NCBI GenBank assembly: GCA_944320555.1 | Contig: CALUHX010000005.1 | Location: 1 to 64,000 of the forward strand | DNA length: 64,000 bases | Source: an uncultured Butyricimonas sp. | Lineage (GTDB): Bacteria; Bacteroidota; Bacteroidia; Bacteroidales; Marinifilaceae | Direction: 5' to 3' | Shown here: positions 26,672 through 34,500 of the stretch, piece after piece | Layout of the letters: every line of letters starts with the position of its first letter | Numbering within the stretch: the first letter of the stretch is position 1 | Translations under genes and position numbers: made by a program | The notes under the pieces: generated by a model | Told to the model about the DNA's origin: nothing | Database searches by the model: none | The model's input: the letters and a program-made list of their open reading frames with translations, nothing else

Positions 26672-27613
26672 TTCTTTGTCTTAAAACCATTAATACAGAT
26701 TCTTTCGCGAAAATATAACATATTTCCATATAAATCCTCCTCCCGGCGCATGATTTTGCGCCCGCCTCCCGTTTTCCTCCCCCGCGTCGCCGCCGCGCCC
26801 TTGCTTGCGACCGACAAACACATGGCTAACAACTGATTATCTTCCACGCGCCATTCCTGCTTTTCCGCCCTCCGTCCCTTCCCCTCGAAAGACCACCCCT
26901 GTCGCCCCGCCTGTCCCGATTCCTCTGCGTGCAACGAGACGTCCTGTCGCCACCCTCTCCATGGCTTCGCCGGGGTTCCGCCAGGTTTGCGGAGCATTTA
27001 CCGTGCATTTACCGTGCATTTGCCGAGAATGGCGGCTCGACAAATACCCGCCAAATGCTCCCTGTTTGCTCCGCAACACAAGCCCAACCCTAGCGCAAGC
27101 ACGACCTCCCTCCGACGCGAACACGCCTCCGCCCACTCCCCGGCAGCGTTTCCCCGCCCCGTCCCGACCGCCCGCGTTCTTTTATAAGACACAGAACGGA
27201 GCGGATAAATGAGAGAGGAACAAAATATGCGTCAAAATCATAATTTCCAAACAGTTAAGACAGAGCGAGCAGAAATGGAGAGAAAAACGAAATGTTTGCA
27301 CGGATTTAATTCTAGTGCGGAAACGGAGAAAAAAAGGATACCGGATGTTTACGTTTAGAGGGCGTATGGTTTACATACAGACGATTGAACGAAACGCAAA
27401 AGCCATGTCTTTTCCCAAGGCATTATAATCCGCAAAACGAAATGTTAGGCCGAATTGAAACGAAGCGTCTGCATTTCTAAAACGAAACGTATCAAAAACC
27501 TTTACCTTTTTCCCTCCCCCATAAATGCAAAAAAGCACAAAAAGACTTTGTCTTTTCAGTGCTTTTCGCATGACGTTCGAACGGCATTCAAACCGCTATG
27601 TAATATCGTTTAA
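26672..27613. other. Non-coding region: host flank and inferred prophage terminus
   Basis: About 940 bases with no convincing gene. The left part is GC-rich host sequence containing three tandem GTGCATTTRCC-type units near 27000 and an inverted GGAGCATTT/AAATGCTCC pair (about 26991-27061). From about 27190 the sequence turns A-rich and carries the repeated CGAAA motifs described separately. The host-phage junction lies somewhere around 27190-27290 but cannot be fixed without the other end. Confidence 0.6.
27271..27490 (+). repeat. Cluster of Mu-type transposase-binding-like repeats at prophage right end
   Basis: CGAAA cores at 27288, 27390, 27438 and 27483, and a variant CGAAG at 27461. The last three are spaced 23 and 22 bases. 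AAAACGAAATGTT occurs twice (27284-27296 and 27434-27446). All read inward from the host, as Mu MuA sites do (consensus ending in CGAAAR); the unit ending at 27487 (CATTTCTAAAACGAAAC) is the closest match to the Mu consensus. Confidence 0.6.
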
Positions 27614-28468
27614 TCACGCCGCCAAAATTGGATGCCCGTGCCGTTTGTAAAGCATAATATCCGTGTACCTGGCATTGTAATTCATACTGGTGTTGAACTC
27701 GGCCCTGCCGCATCCCTCGAACGGGTTGCCCAGCGTCCGGTTCTTGCCCATCCATTCGCACAGCTCCACAATGGACGACTTGTTTGACGTGAAGTACACA
27801 AACGAGTGACCATTCAGAACGGTCAACACATCAAGGTAGTCGGAAAGCCTCCAATACATCGAATAAGTTGTGACATCCGTACTCAAATAGGGAGGGTCTA
27901 CAAGAAACACTACGCCGGGCATGTCCTTGTACTCGTTGAACACCTCCCGGTAATCCCGTCTGACAATCTCCAGCCCCTCCAGATAGTCCCCGCAAGGCGG
28001 GTAGTCGTTTTTCCGCACCGTGTTATAAAGTGTCTCCTTGCGCATCTCCCCCAAACTCATCTTATACTTCATGGAAAACAACAGGGATGACGATATGGTG
28101 ACGTAATCCACGAACCCCCATTCCTTCTCCTCCCGCTCGATCCGCCGGAACACCTCCTCCCGGATGTCTTTAGGCAGGGCCTTGTGCCTCGGCACGACCT
28201 CGACCATGCGCCGGAAATCCGCCAGCAGCAGGTTCGTGCGGGGAATGTTCTCCAGCCTGCGGCGGTAATTGTCGAAGTCGTTGTACACGACTTTAGCGTC
28301 CGGACGGCACCGCTTGGCGATGTGCGACAGCAGCCCTGAGCCGCCAAACAGGTCAACGAACACGGTGCCGTCCTTGAACCCCTCCAGCACCTTGGCGAAC
28401 TCCCTCGCGAACCTGCGCTTTTGTCCCACGAAGGGAAGCGGGGCGGACAGATACATTCTCAAGCTCAT
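27614..28468 (-). CDS. DNA adenine methyltransferase (Dam-type, N6-adenine)
   Basis: 284 residues. The N-terminal PFVGQKRRFAREF corresponds to the Dam-family AdoMet motif, DLFGGSGLLSH is the glycine-rich loop and VDPPYLS is the catalytic DPPY motif. Start overlaps the stop of the thymidylate-synthase-like gene (ATGA), so the two are coupled. It is the last gene before the prophage end, where Mu keeps mom. Role inferred: marking phage DNA against host restriction. Target site unknown; N4-cytosine activity cannot be excluded. Confidence 0.85.
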   Translation of the reverse strand: MSLRMYLSAPLPFVGQKRRFAREFAKVLEGFKDGTVFVDLFGGSGLLSHIAKRCRPDAKVVYNDFDNYRRRLENIPRTNLLLADFRRMVEVVPRHKALPKDIREEVFRRIEREEKEWGFVDYVTISSSLLFSMKYKMSLGEMRKETLYNTVRKNDYPPCGDYLEGLEIVRRDYREVFNEYKDMPGVVFLVDPPYLSTDVTTYSMYWRLSDYLDVLTVLNGHSFVYFTSNKSSIVELCEWMGKNRTLGNPFEGCGRAEFNTSMNYNARYTDIMLYKRHGHPILAA

Positions 28469-29103
28469 ACGTTCAACTCGAATTTGACGTTCTCAACTCC
28501 GGCGAGGAGTTCCCGGGTATTCTCCTCGTTGTTCCCGTATATATGCACGTTGCCCAGATTCAACGTGATAGATTTAAGCGGCAAGTCTATTTGCCGGGCC
28601 ATCGAGTAAAGATGATAGATGTCCGCAGGGAGACCGAGGTTGGCGTCGGAACTGCGCTGGTACGCCGACACGACCAGTTGCCCCTCCTCGATCTGGAACT
28701 GCACGAGGCTCAGGCAGGGTGTCTGGTTGCTCTCCACTCCTGTGGCCCCCAAAAACAGCACGTAATTCTTGCTGTTGCGCTTTTCGGCGTTGATCTTGGC
28801 GATAAGCGGCGGCAATTTCTCCATGTAGGTGGGGTAGCTGTTCACCAGCGTGTGGCCGCAATAATCCCACCAGGTTATTCCGACCTCCCTGTATTTCTCC
28901 ACGTTTCTCTCTCCGGACATGAACAGGCGCAACTCGTCCTTCAACTTCTTCCGGGCGATGCCGTGCCCCTCGAAAATGTCCAGCAGGTCCGCGGGCGTCA
29001 GCGTCATCCGCTCGTCCAGCAGGCAGCGGAGCCTGCCCTTCTTGTTCTCTTGGACCTTTCCCTCTGAAAGAATCCTTTGTAAAATCTCATGGTACTTGTT
29101 CAT
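28465..29103 (-). CDS. Thymidylate-synthase homologue, predicted dCMP-specific (hydroxy)methylase
   Basis: 212 residues from MNKYHEILQRILSEGK, with a strong AGGAGG ribosome-binding site 6 bases before ATG. The longer frame from 29181 would start above the promoter and is rejected. Catalytic Cys130 (NQTPC), Arg150-Ser151 and Asp153 (QRSSD) and His187/Tyr189 (HIYGN) match TS spacing. At the position of E. coli TS Asn177, Asp161 is present (GLPADI versus GLPFNI). Asp at this site is the hallmark of T4-type dCMP hydroxymethylase. The protein is shorter than cellular TS. It is coupled to the adenine methylase gene. Substrate prediction is inference. Confidence 0.78.
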   Translation of the reverse strand: MNKYHEILQRILSEGKVQENKKGRLRCLLDERMTLTPADLLDIFEGHGIARKKLKDELRLFMSGERNVEKYREVGITWWDYCGHTLVNSYPTYMEKLPPLIAKINAEKRNSKNYVLFLGATGVESNQTPCLSLVQFQIEEGQLVVSAYQRSSDANLGLPADIYHLYSMARQIDLPLKSITLNLGNVHIYGNNEENTRELLAGVENVKFELNV

Positions 29104-29132
29104 AACGTTCCTCCTTTGCTTCATTTCAGGAA

Positions 29133-29140
29133 CAAAGGTA
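29133..29140 (-). promoter_or_regulatory. -7 box for the TS-like/methylase operon
   Basis: Minus strand TACCTTTG (TAnnTTTG) 29 bases before the ATG at 29103. It makes the TS-like and methylase genes an independent unit. Confidence 0.65.
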
Positions 29141-29177
29141 GGCGGTCGTTTTTCTCCTGCCTTACGGAACGGGCAAA

Positions 29178-29420
29178 TCACACTGCAAAGGGCGTGCAGT
29201 CGCTTTGGAACCGCTTGACCAGCCCGTACACCTTGCGCTCGCTTATCCCGTATTTCTCGGCCAGCACGGCCACGGTGTAAGACACTTTCTCGCCCCGTCC
29301 GACCATCTCCGCATAGTCGGCGTACAGGTCCACGAAACGGGCGTCCTCCAGCCTTATCCCGGCGGCCCGCAGCCGGTCCAGCAGCTCCCGGTTAAACTTT
29401 AACAGCTCTATCACTTTCAT
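29178..29420 (-). CDS. Small helix-turn-helix-like phage protein
   Basis: 80 residues from MKVIELLKFNRELLDRLRAA. The ATG at 29420 is preferred over an upstream TTG. The C-terminal half (SYTVAVLAEKYGISERKVYGLVKRF) has the pattern of a helix-turn-helix. It sits between the candidate RNA and the TS-like gene and could regulate either. No family recognised. Confidence 0.6.
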   Translation of the reverse strand: MKVIELLKFNRELLDRLRAAGIRLEDARFVDLYADYAEMVGRGEKVSYTVAVLAEKYGISERKVYGLVKRFQSDCTPFAV

Positions 29421-29436
29421 GCAGTCCAATTTTTAT

Positions 29437-29444
29437 TACCTTTG
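29437..29444 (+). promoter_or_regulatory. -7 box of the candidate RNA
   Basis: Plus strand TACCTTTG followed by CG, a very typical Bacteroidetes -7 box. No good -33 TTG upstream. Confidence 0.5.
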
Positions 29445-29450
29445 CGACAT

Positions 29451-29580
29451 CTCACCTATGTTGACACATAAAAATAGCCACAAATGCGGCCAAAAGGCAT
29501 TTTGCCCCCGGTTGCGCATTTGTGGCGTTATGTGTTAATATGTAGGTGAGATGACTATTAACAGGCCGGGGGCTTTTTTA
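29451..29580 (+). ncRNA. Candidate structured non-coding RNA, about 130 nt
   Basis: Downstream of TACCTTTG, arm 29448-29485 is nearly the reverse complement of 29512-29553 (CATCTCACCTA...CACATAA...GCCACAAATGCG). The loop contains GCCCCCGG (29504-29511), complementary to CCGGGGGC at 29566-29573, which is followed by a T6 run. Thus the long hairpin and a terminator stem share the region and may be alternative or interlocked folds. No protein gene lies downstream on this strand. It separates the reverse-transcriptase pair from the TS-like module. Function unknown. Confidence 0.45.
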
Positions 29581-29610
29581 TTCCCTCCCCCGTGGGGATT
29601 CAAGCGGGGT

Positions 29611-30102
29611 TCATCCCGCCTCGTACAGCGACCAGTCGATGGCGTCCTTCTTCCTCCAGCCCTCTTCCAGACATTCCTGGACATGCCGCAAGGCCTTCGT
29701 GTAGAAGTCCGTCAATTCCTCGAGGCTCTCGAATTTTTTGTAAACCGGCTTCTCGTCTGCGCCGAGCTTGAACGTCACCGGCAGGCTTGCCCCGCCCGTC
29801 TGGACGGCCAGGTCGTGCGCCGCCTTGTAGTTCGTCTGGTTCTCCATGGAGAGCCACACGGGAACTCCATCATACTCGAACCCCGAGCGGATTTTTTCCG
29901 TCGTTTGGTCGTTTATCCACCCGCAGATGAGAGCCCGGACCTTGTTGGCCGTCGGCTTGTGCTCCAGCTCCGCCTCCATGTAAGAGGCGTTTCCCTCCCC
30001 GTCAGGCTCCACGTCCCAACGGACGCGCCATTTGTCCTTTACCGGGCTCACGCACTCCAGCGGCTTGACATTGGCATTCCCCCTTGCTTTTCTCGCTTTC
30101 AT
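29611..30102 (-). CDS. Phage protein of unknown function beside the reverse transcriptase
   Basis: 163 residues from MKARKARGNANVKPLECVSP. No domain recognised. It begins 17 bases after the reverse-transcriptase stop. Predicted mixed alpha/beta; a RWDVEPDGEGNASYMEAELE stretch suggests a beta-rich first half and the C-terminal third is helical. Could be a DGR accessory factor by position, but it does not have the look of an Avd helical bundle. Confidence 0.6.
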   Translation of the reverse strand: MKARKARGNANVKPLECVSPVKDKWRVRWDVEPDGEGNASYMEAELEHKPTANKVRALICGWINDQTTEKIRSGFEYDGVPVWLSMENQTNYKAAHDLAVQTGGASLPVTFKLGADEKPVYKKFESLEELTDFYTKALRHVQECLEEGWRKKDAIDWSLYEAG

Positions 30103-30119
30103 TTCTTTCTCCTTTCTTT

Positions 30120-31433
30120 TTAAGTGAACACGTACTTCGTGCGCCCCTTGCCGAAGCTTTCCGTCTTGATGATTGTTTCAAACGGGAACCCGTCGGGCAC
30201 CTCCTTGATTTGCTGGAGGATGTTCTTCATCTCCTCCGAGTTGGTGAAAAACTTGCGGGACTCCCCGTTGACCTCGATGGCCACGATGCACCGGTCCTCG
30301 CCCTGTTCCGTCTTGATACCCGTCTCGAAGTCCTTGACCACGATGGGCAGGTTCACCAGCTCCCGGATGCTCACCACCGTCCCCGGGAACCGCTTCTTGC
30401 CGTCCTCCGGCTTGTAAGAAACGTTCAAATCCTTGAATGATTTCATCTTTCTACCTGTTAACACGTAAAACAAATTATTGCACCTGGCGTGCTTGGCCAT
30501 CCCGTAAAAGGAGGCCGTCAGCTCGCGCCTTCTTCTTCTTGACTTCACCGCTTTGGCCCCGCCCGTCTTCCGGGCGAACTTTTGCTTGACCCGTTTCCGC
30601 AGCCGGATGTCCTCCCCGTCCCGCAGGACGTAGCCGAGGAAGTCGATGCCCTCCCCGACGGGGAACACCCGCTCGTTCGGTTTCACCTCCAGTCCCGCCC
30701 GTTCCACCTGCCGGTGGACGACGTCGCGGATCTTCCACAATTCCGATTTCGATTTTCCGAGCACGACGCCGTCGTCGCAATAGCGATAGTAGTGACGGAC
30801 GCCGAGCCTGTCCTTCAACTCGTGGTCCAGGTAGTGTGACAAGTACAGGTTGCACAGCCCCTGGGAGCTTCGCAGCCCGATGCTCACCCCGGAGGGCAGC
30901 ATCCGCACGAACCCGTCCAGCAACGTGACCAGCGTCCTGTCCTTGAACACTTTTTGAACGCACTCCATCAGCCTGTCCTGGCTGACGCTCTCGTAGAATT
31001 TACGGATGTCGAACTTGTAACAATACGCCGTGCCCTCCGGGTCTGCCCTCAGGTCGTCGGCCATGTAATTGAGCAGGTCGTGCGTGCCCCGCCCCTCGAT
31101 GCTGGCCGCCGTCGTGCGGATGAACCGCTTTTTCAGTCTCCTGTCCACCACGGCCATGACGGCGAAAATGGCCACCCGGTCGTGCAACGAAAGCACCTGG
31201 ATCCTGCGGATTTTCCCGCACTCCGTGATCTCCCGCTCGTGGTAGCCGCTTATGCGGAAACTCCCGTCGGCCAGCCTCCGGGCGATGTCGTCCAGCACGG
31301 CCTCCTTCCGGGCGACCATGCCCCGCCCCTGGAAGCTCCGCTTGCGCTTCCTGCCGGCGAGCACCCGCTTGAAGGCCTCCTCCAGGTTCGCCCGCTCCAA
31401 TATTTCCGCCATGACGTCTTTTTCCCTGCGCAT
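30120..31433 (-). CDS. DGR-type reverse transcriptase with C-terminal extra domain
   Basis: 437 residues from the ATG at 31433 (31412 also possible). RT motifs: RRIQVLSLHDRVAIFAV, YKFDIRKFYESV (motif 3), SIGLRSSQGLCNLYLSHYLD, where SQ replaces the PQG of other RTs as in diversity-generating retroelements, YYRYCDDGVVLG (catalytic YxDD) and GIDFLGYVLR. After the thumb, about 105 residues starting MKSFKDLNVSYKPEDGKKRF form a beta-rich domain that I suspect is nucleic-acid binding (OB-like). The gene lies 150 bases after the fibre gene whose 3' end has the variable-region signature. Confidence 0.88.
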   Translation of the reverse strand: MRREKDVMAEILERANLEEAFKRVLAGRKRKRSFQGRGMVARKEAVLDDIARRLADGSFRISGYHEREITECGKIRRIQVLSLHDRVAIFAVMAVVDRRLKKRFIRTTAASIEGRGTHDLLNYMADDLRADPEGTAYCYKFDIRKFYESVSQDRLMECVQKVFKDRTLVTLLDGFVRMLPSGVSIGLRSSQGLCNLYLSHYLDHELKDRLGVRHYYRYCDDGVVLGKSKSELWKIRDVVHRQVERAGLEVKPNERVFPVGEGIDFLGYVLRDGEDIRLRKRVKQKFARKTGGAKAVKSRRRRRELTASFYGMAKHARCNNLFYVLTGRKMKSFKDLNVSYKPEDGKKRFPGTVVSIRELVNLPIVVKDFETGIKTEQGEDRCIVAIEVNGESRKFFTNSEEMKNILQQIKEVPDGFPFETIIKTESFGKGRTKYVFT

Positions 31434-31596
31434 CGTTGACAATTAAAGTTAAACATCCGAGGCTCCCCGAGCCTTCCTTCTCTCCGGGCCCGGCTTCTTC
31501 GATTCCTTTGGAACCTACCAAACCCTTACCCGGAATCCTTGATTTTCCGGCTTTCCGGCCTTCCGGCCACTGTTGCCGCGGCTCCTCCCCCTCGGC

Positions 31597-34500
31597 TCAA
31601 CGGCGGGGAGCCCGTCCCCGGTGTCGTACGCCGATTGTTTTGATTTCCAGACGTGAGCCGACAATCGCATTCGCATACGAGGAATCGATGCACGTACTCG
31701 CGTACGACAAACCGCCCTCCGCATTCGCATAGTAGCGCCCACGATACGCCACACGGCGGACTGCAGACGAGTAATAATAAAGGTCGCAGTAATAGGTCGA
31801 GGAGGAGCCGTTCATCGAGCCCACGGGGACCACGTCCATGTGAAGCCCGTGCGCCACGGCGGTGATCCACTCGCCGCTGCTGGTCTTCCCCTTGACCATC
31901 CTCGTCGTCCCGTCGGGCATCCAGATCCGCCATTTCCCGCCGTTGCCGCTGTCGTTGGGCAAGTCCACCCCGTCCATCATGTCGTATTTGTGGCCATAGA
32001 TGTCCTCATACCCTAAACAGCAGATGTTGTTCACCCGGGTGGCGACGTCCTTGCCGAACTCGTCCTTTTCCTTGTACCAGGCGTAGGAGGGGATCACGCC
32101 GTCGCCCAGGGAATAGGTGGCGTCGGGGTCGATTTCCGCCGCCGCCTCGTAGCCGATCGTGTCCGTCATTCCGCGCGCCGCGGTCCCGCCTGTCGTCCTT
32201 GAATAGGTGTGCTGGCCCGCCCCGCACTGGCCCTGGCAATCCCGCCGGCCGTATTTGGCGTAGAAAAGGTTCGCTATCCGGGAGTGCATGAGGGCGTCGA
32301 TCTGCTGCATGCCCCGCTGGACGCTGTAGTAGTGGAAGTCCGCCCAGTTCATGTTCGCGGATGTCGTGCCGCCCGTCACGCACGCCCGCAGCCGCTCGCC
32401 CACCACCGAGCTCCCCACCACGGCGCAAAGGTGCTCGTCGCTCGCCGCCCACTCCGGCTCGATGTCCTCGATTTTGTCGCTGTCGCTCAGCACCACCTTG
32501 TCGAACTCCGCCGTGTTCAGGATGGAGAAATAAAGCTCGGCGGCCCCCGCCGGAACGTCGCACACCAGGTACATCCCCGCCTCGAAGCGGTTGCCGATGG
32601 CGGGCACGACCACCGACTTGACGACGTTGCCCGCGCCGTCGGCGAACACGCTGCCCACGAGGTTCGTGCCCGGAACGCTCGGGAAGCGGACACGCTTCCG
32701 TCCTTCAACGCCCACCCGGCAGACGGAGTAGGTGGAGTCGGCGCTGTACGAGGCCTCCACGGTGGCCCGCCCGCTCATGATCTTGTATCCTTCCCGGAAG
32801 CCGCCGGAGGACGCCCGTATCTCCTCCAGTGTGACCACCGTGGCTTCCGGACTCTCCGGCTTGTCGTCCGGGCCGTTGGAGCAGTAGCAGCTGTAGTGCT
32901 TGTCGTTGAGGTAGTCGTTCACCCCTTTGAACCAGAAGAAAGGCTCGTACATCATCCAGTCGCCCTCCGTGCCGTCCAGCTTGGCGGGGGAGCAGTCTTT
33001 CACGTCGCTTGCGTCGGCGTAGTAGTTGGAGTTCCCGTCGTGCAGGGGGTAGAAGGTCATCTCCCCGTCCGGGTTGTTGACCGTGGTCTCCACCCCGGCG
33101 ATGGTGACGGGGCGGCTCGTCGGTTTTTTGGTGATTTTCGCCAGCACCCGGCGCCTCTTCGACAGGATGGCCGTGACGTGCCCGCTCGGGACGTAGGCGT
33201 TGCCGTACTTGTACCCGGTCTCGTTGTCGAGGTTGCTGACGTTGGCGTCGTCAGCCACGGAGTCGTCGAACTCGATCATGGTGTACTGCGGCTGCCGGAT
33301 GTTCAGCTCGTCGAAGTATTCCGAAAGGGCGGCGAAGGCCTCGTCGTCCAGGTACCTCGTGAGTTTGTACGTGCCGACCAGCTTGCACCGGGTGTTCGTG
33401 GTGTTCCCGGAGGCGTCGATGCCGCCAAGGCCCGCCTCCTTCCATTGCCGCAGGTCGCTCCCGTCGCCCTCCAGCTCCACGCCCGTGATCCGGACATGTT
33501 TCAATTTGCCGCCAAGGGCGAACAACTCCTTGAACGCCGCCATGCCGTCGATCAGGGCGCAGTTCTCCACCCAAAGGCCCGTGAGGTTCCGCTTGTTGTC
33601 GAAGGTGATCCCGCTCCAGGAGAGATACTGCATGGAGCGCAGCGCAAGCGTCTGGAAGTTGGCGGGCAGGTGCAACTTGTTCACCGCCGCCCCCTCGGCG
33701 AAGGCGATCGCGCTCAACGCCGAGCAGCCCGAGGCGTTCACCTCCTCCAGCCGGTTGCAGCCGCCCAGGTCCAAACTCGGAAGGTTCACATAGTTCACCA
33801 CGTCCAATCTCCGCAGCATGGGCAGCTTCGTGCCCAGAACCAGTTCCGTGAGGGCGTAGGTGTGCGAGCTGTCGCCCAGCGTCAGTTCCTCCAGCACGGG
33901 CAGGGTGGGAAGGCTCATGTCCGTGAAGCCGCCCCAGTCCGAGAGGTCCAGTTTTTTCATCCACTCCCCTCCGTACAAATGGAAGATGGTGCCGATGTTG
34001 GCCATTTGGCCGTAAGTGTAACTCCACTCCTCGTCTTTCTTCACGGCGTCGTGGGCCATGGTGTCGCCCTCCCGCCGGAACTCGAAGTAAAAGTCACGGG
34101 CAGGGGTGGCCCGCACCGTCGCGCCCGCCGCCGAGTTGCCCTTGAACGAGATGTCGGTGGCCGTGTACTGGCCCGCCGAGTAGCGGGCGTCGAACAGGCC
34201 CATGCGGTTCGTCACCCACCAATGGCGGTGCGCCTTGCGGTTTCCCTGCATGGCTTCCAGATAGGAGTATTTCACGTTGGTCACCGTCCCGTCGTTGTTC
34301 ACCTCCACGCCCAGCGTCTTCGGCTCGACGTATTTGTTTTGCGCGTCCAGGTTGTAGATCCGCTCGCAGAACCGCGCGCTCTGCTCGTCGTCGAACATGG
34401 CGAAGATGGTGGAGTTCGACATTTTCTCTCTTATGCGCTTGTACGCCGCCGCCAGTTCCTCCGGGAACTGCTCCCGCAGGTTCTTCCAAAGCACCGAGTC

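Noticed and set aside
26990..27065. Possible CRISPR from repeated GTGCATTTACC units
   Set aside because: Only three short abutting units with no spacers; a simple tandem repeat with an inverted partner.
29437..29580. Retron msr-msd next to the reverse transcriptase
   Set aside because: The RT has DGR hallmarks (SQ motif, fibre VR next door) and the RNA lies on the opposite strand, more than 500 bases beyond the RT stop; kept only as an unassigned RNA.
29440..31600. Search for the DGR template repeat
   Set aside because: Looked for the VR anchors (GGCTCACGTCTGG, CCGCCGTGTGGCG, GATTCCTCG) on both strands of 27.2-31.6 kb; found only the VR itself, so no TR feature is reported.
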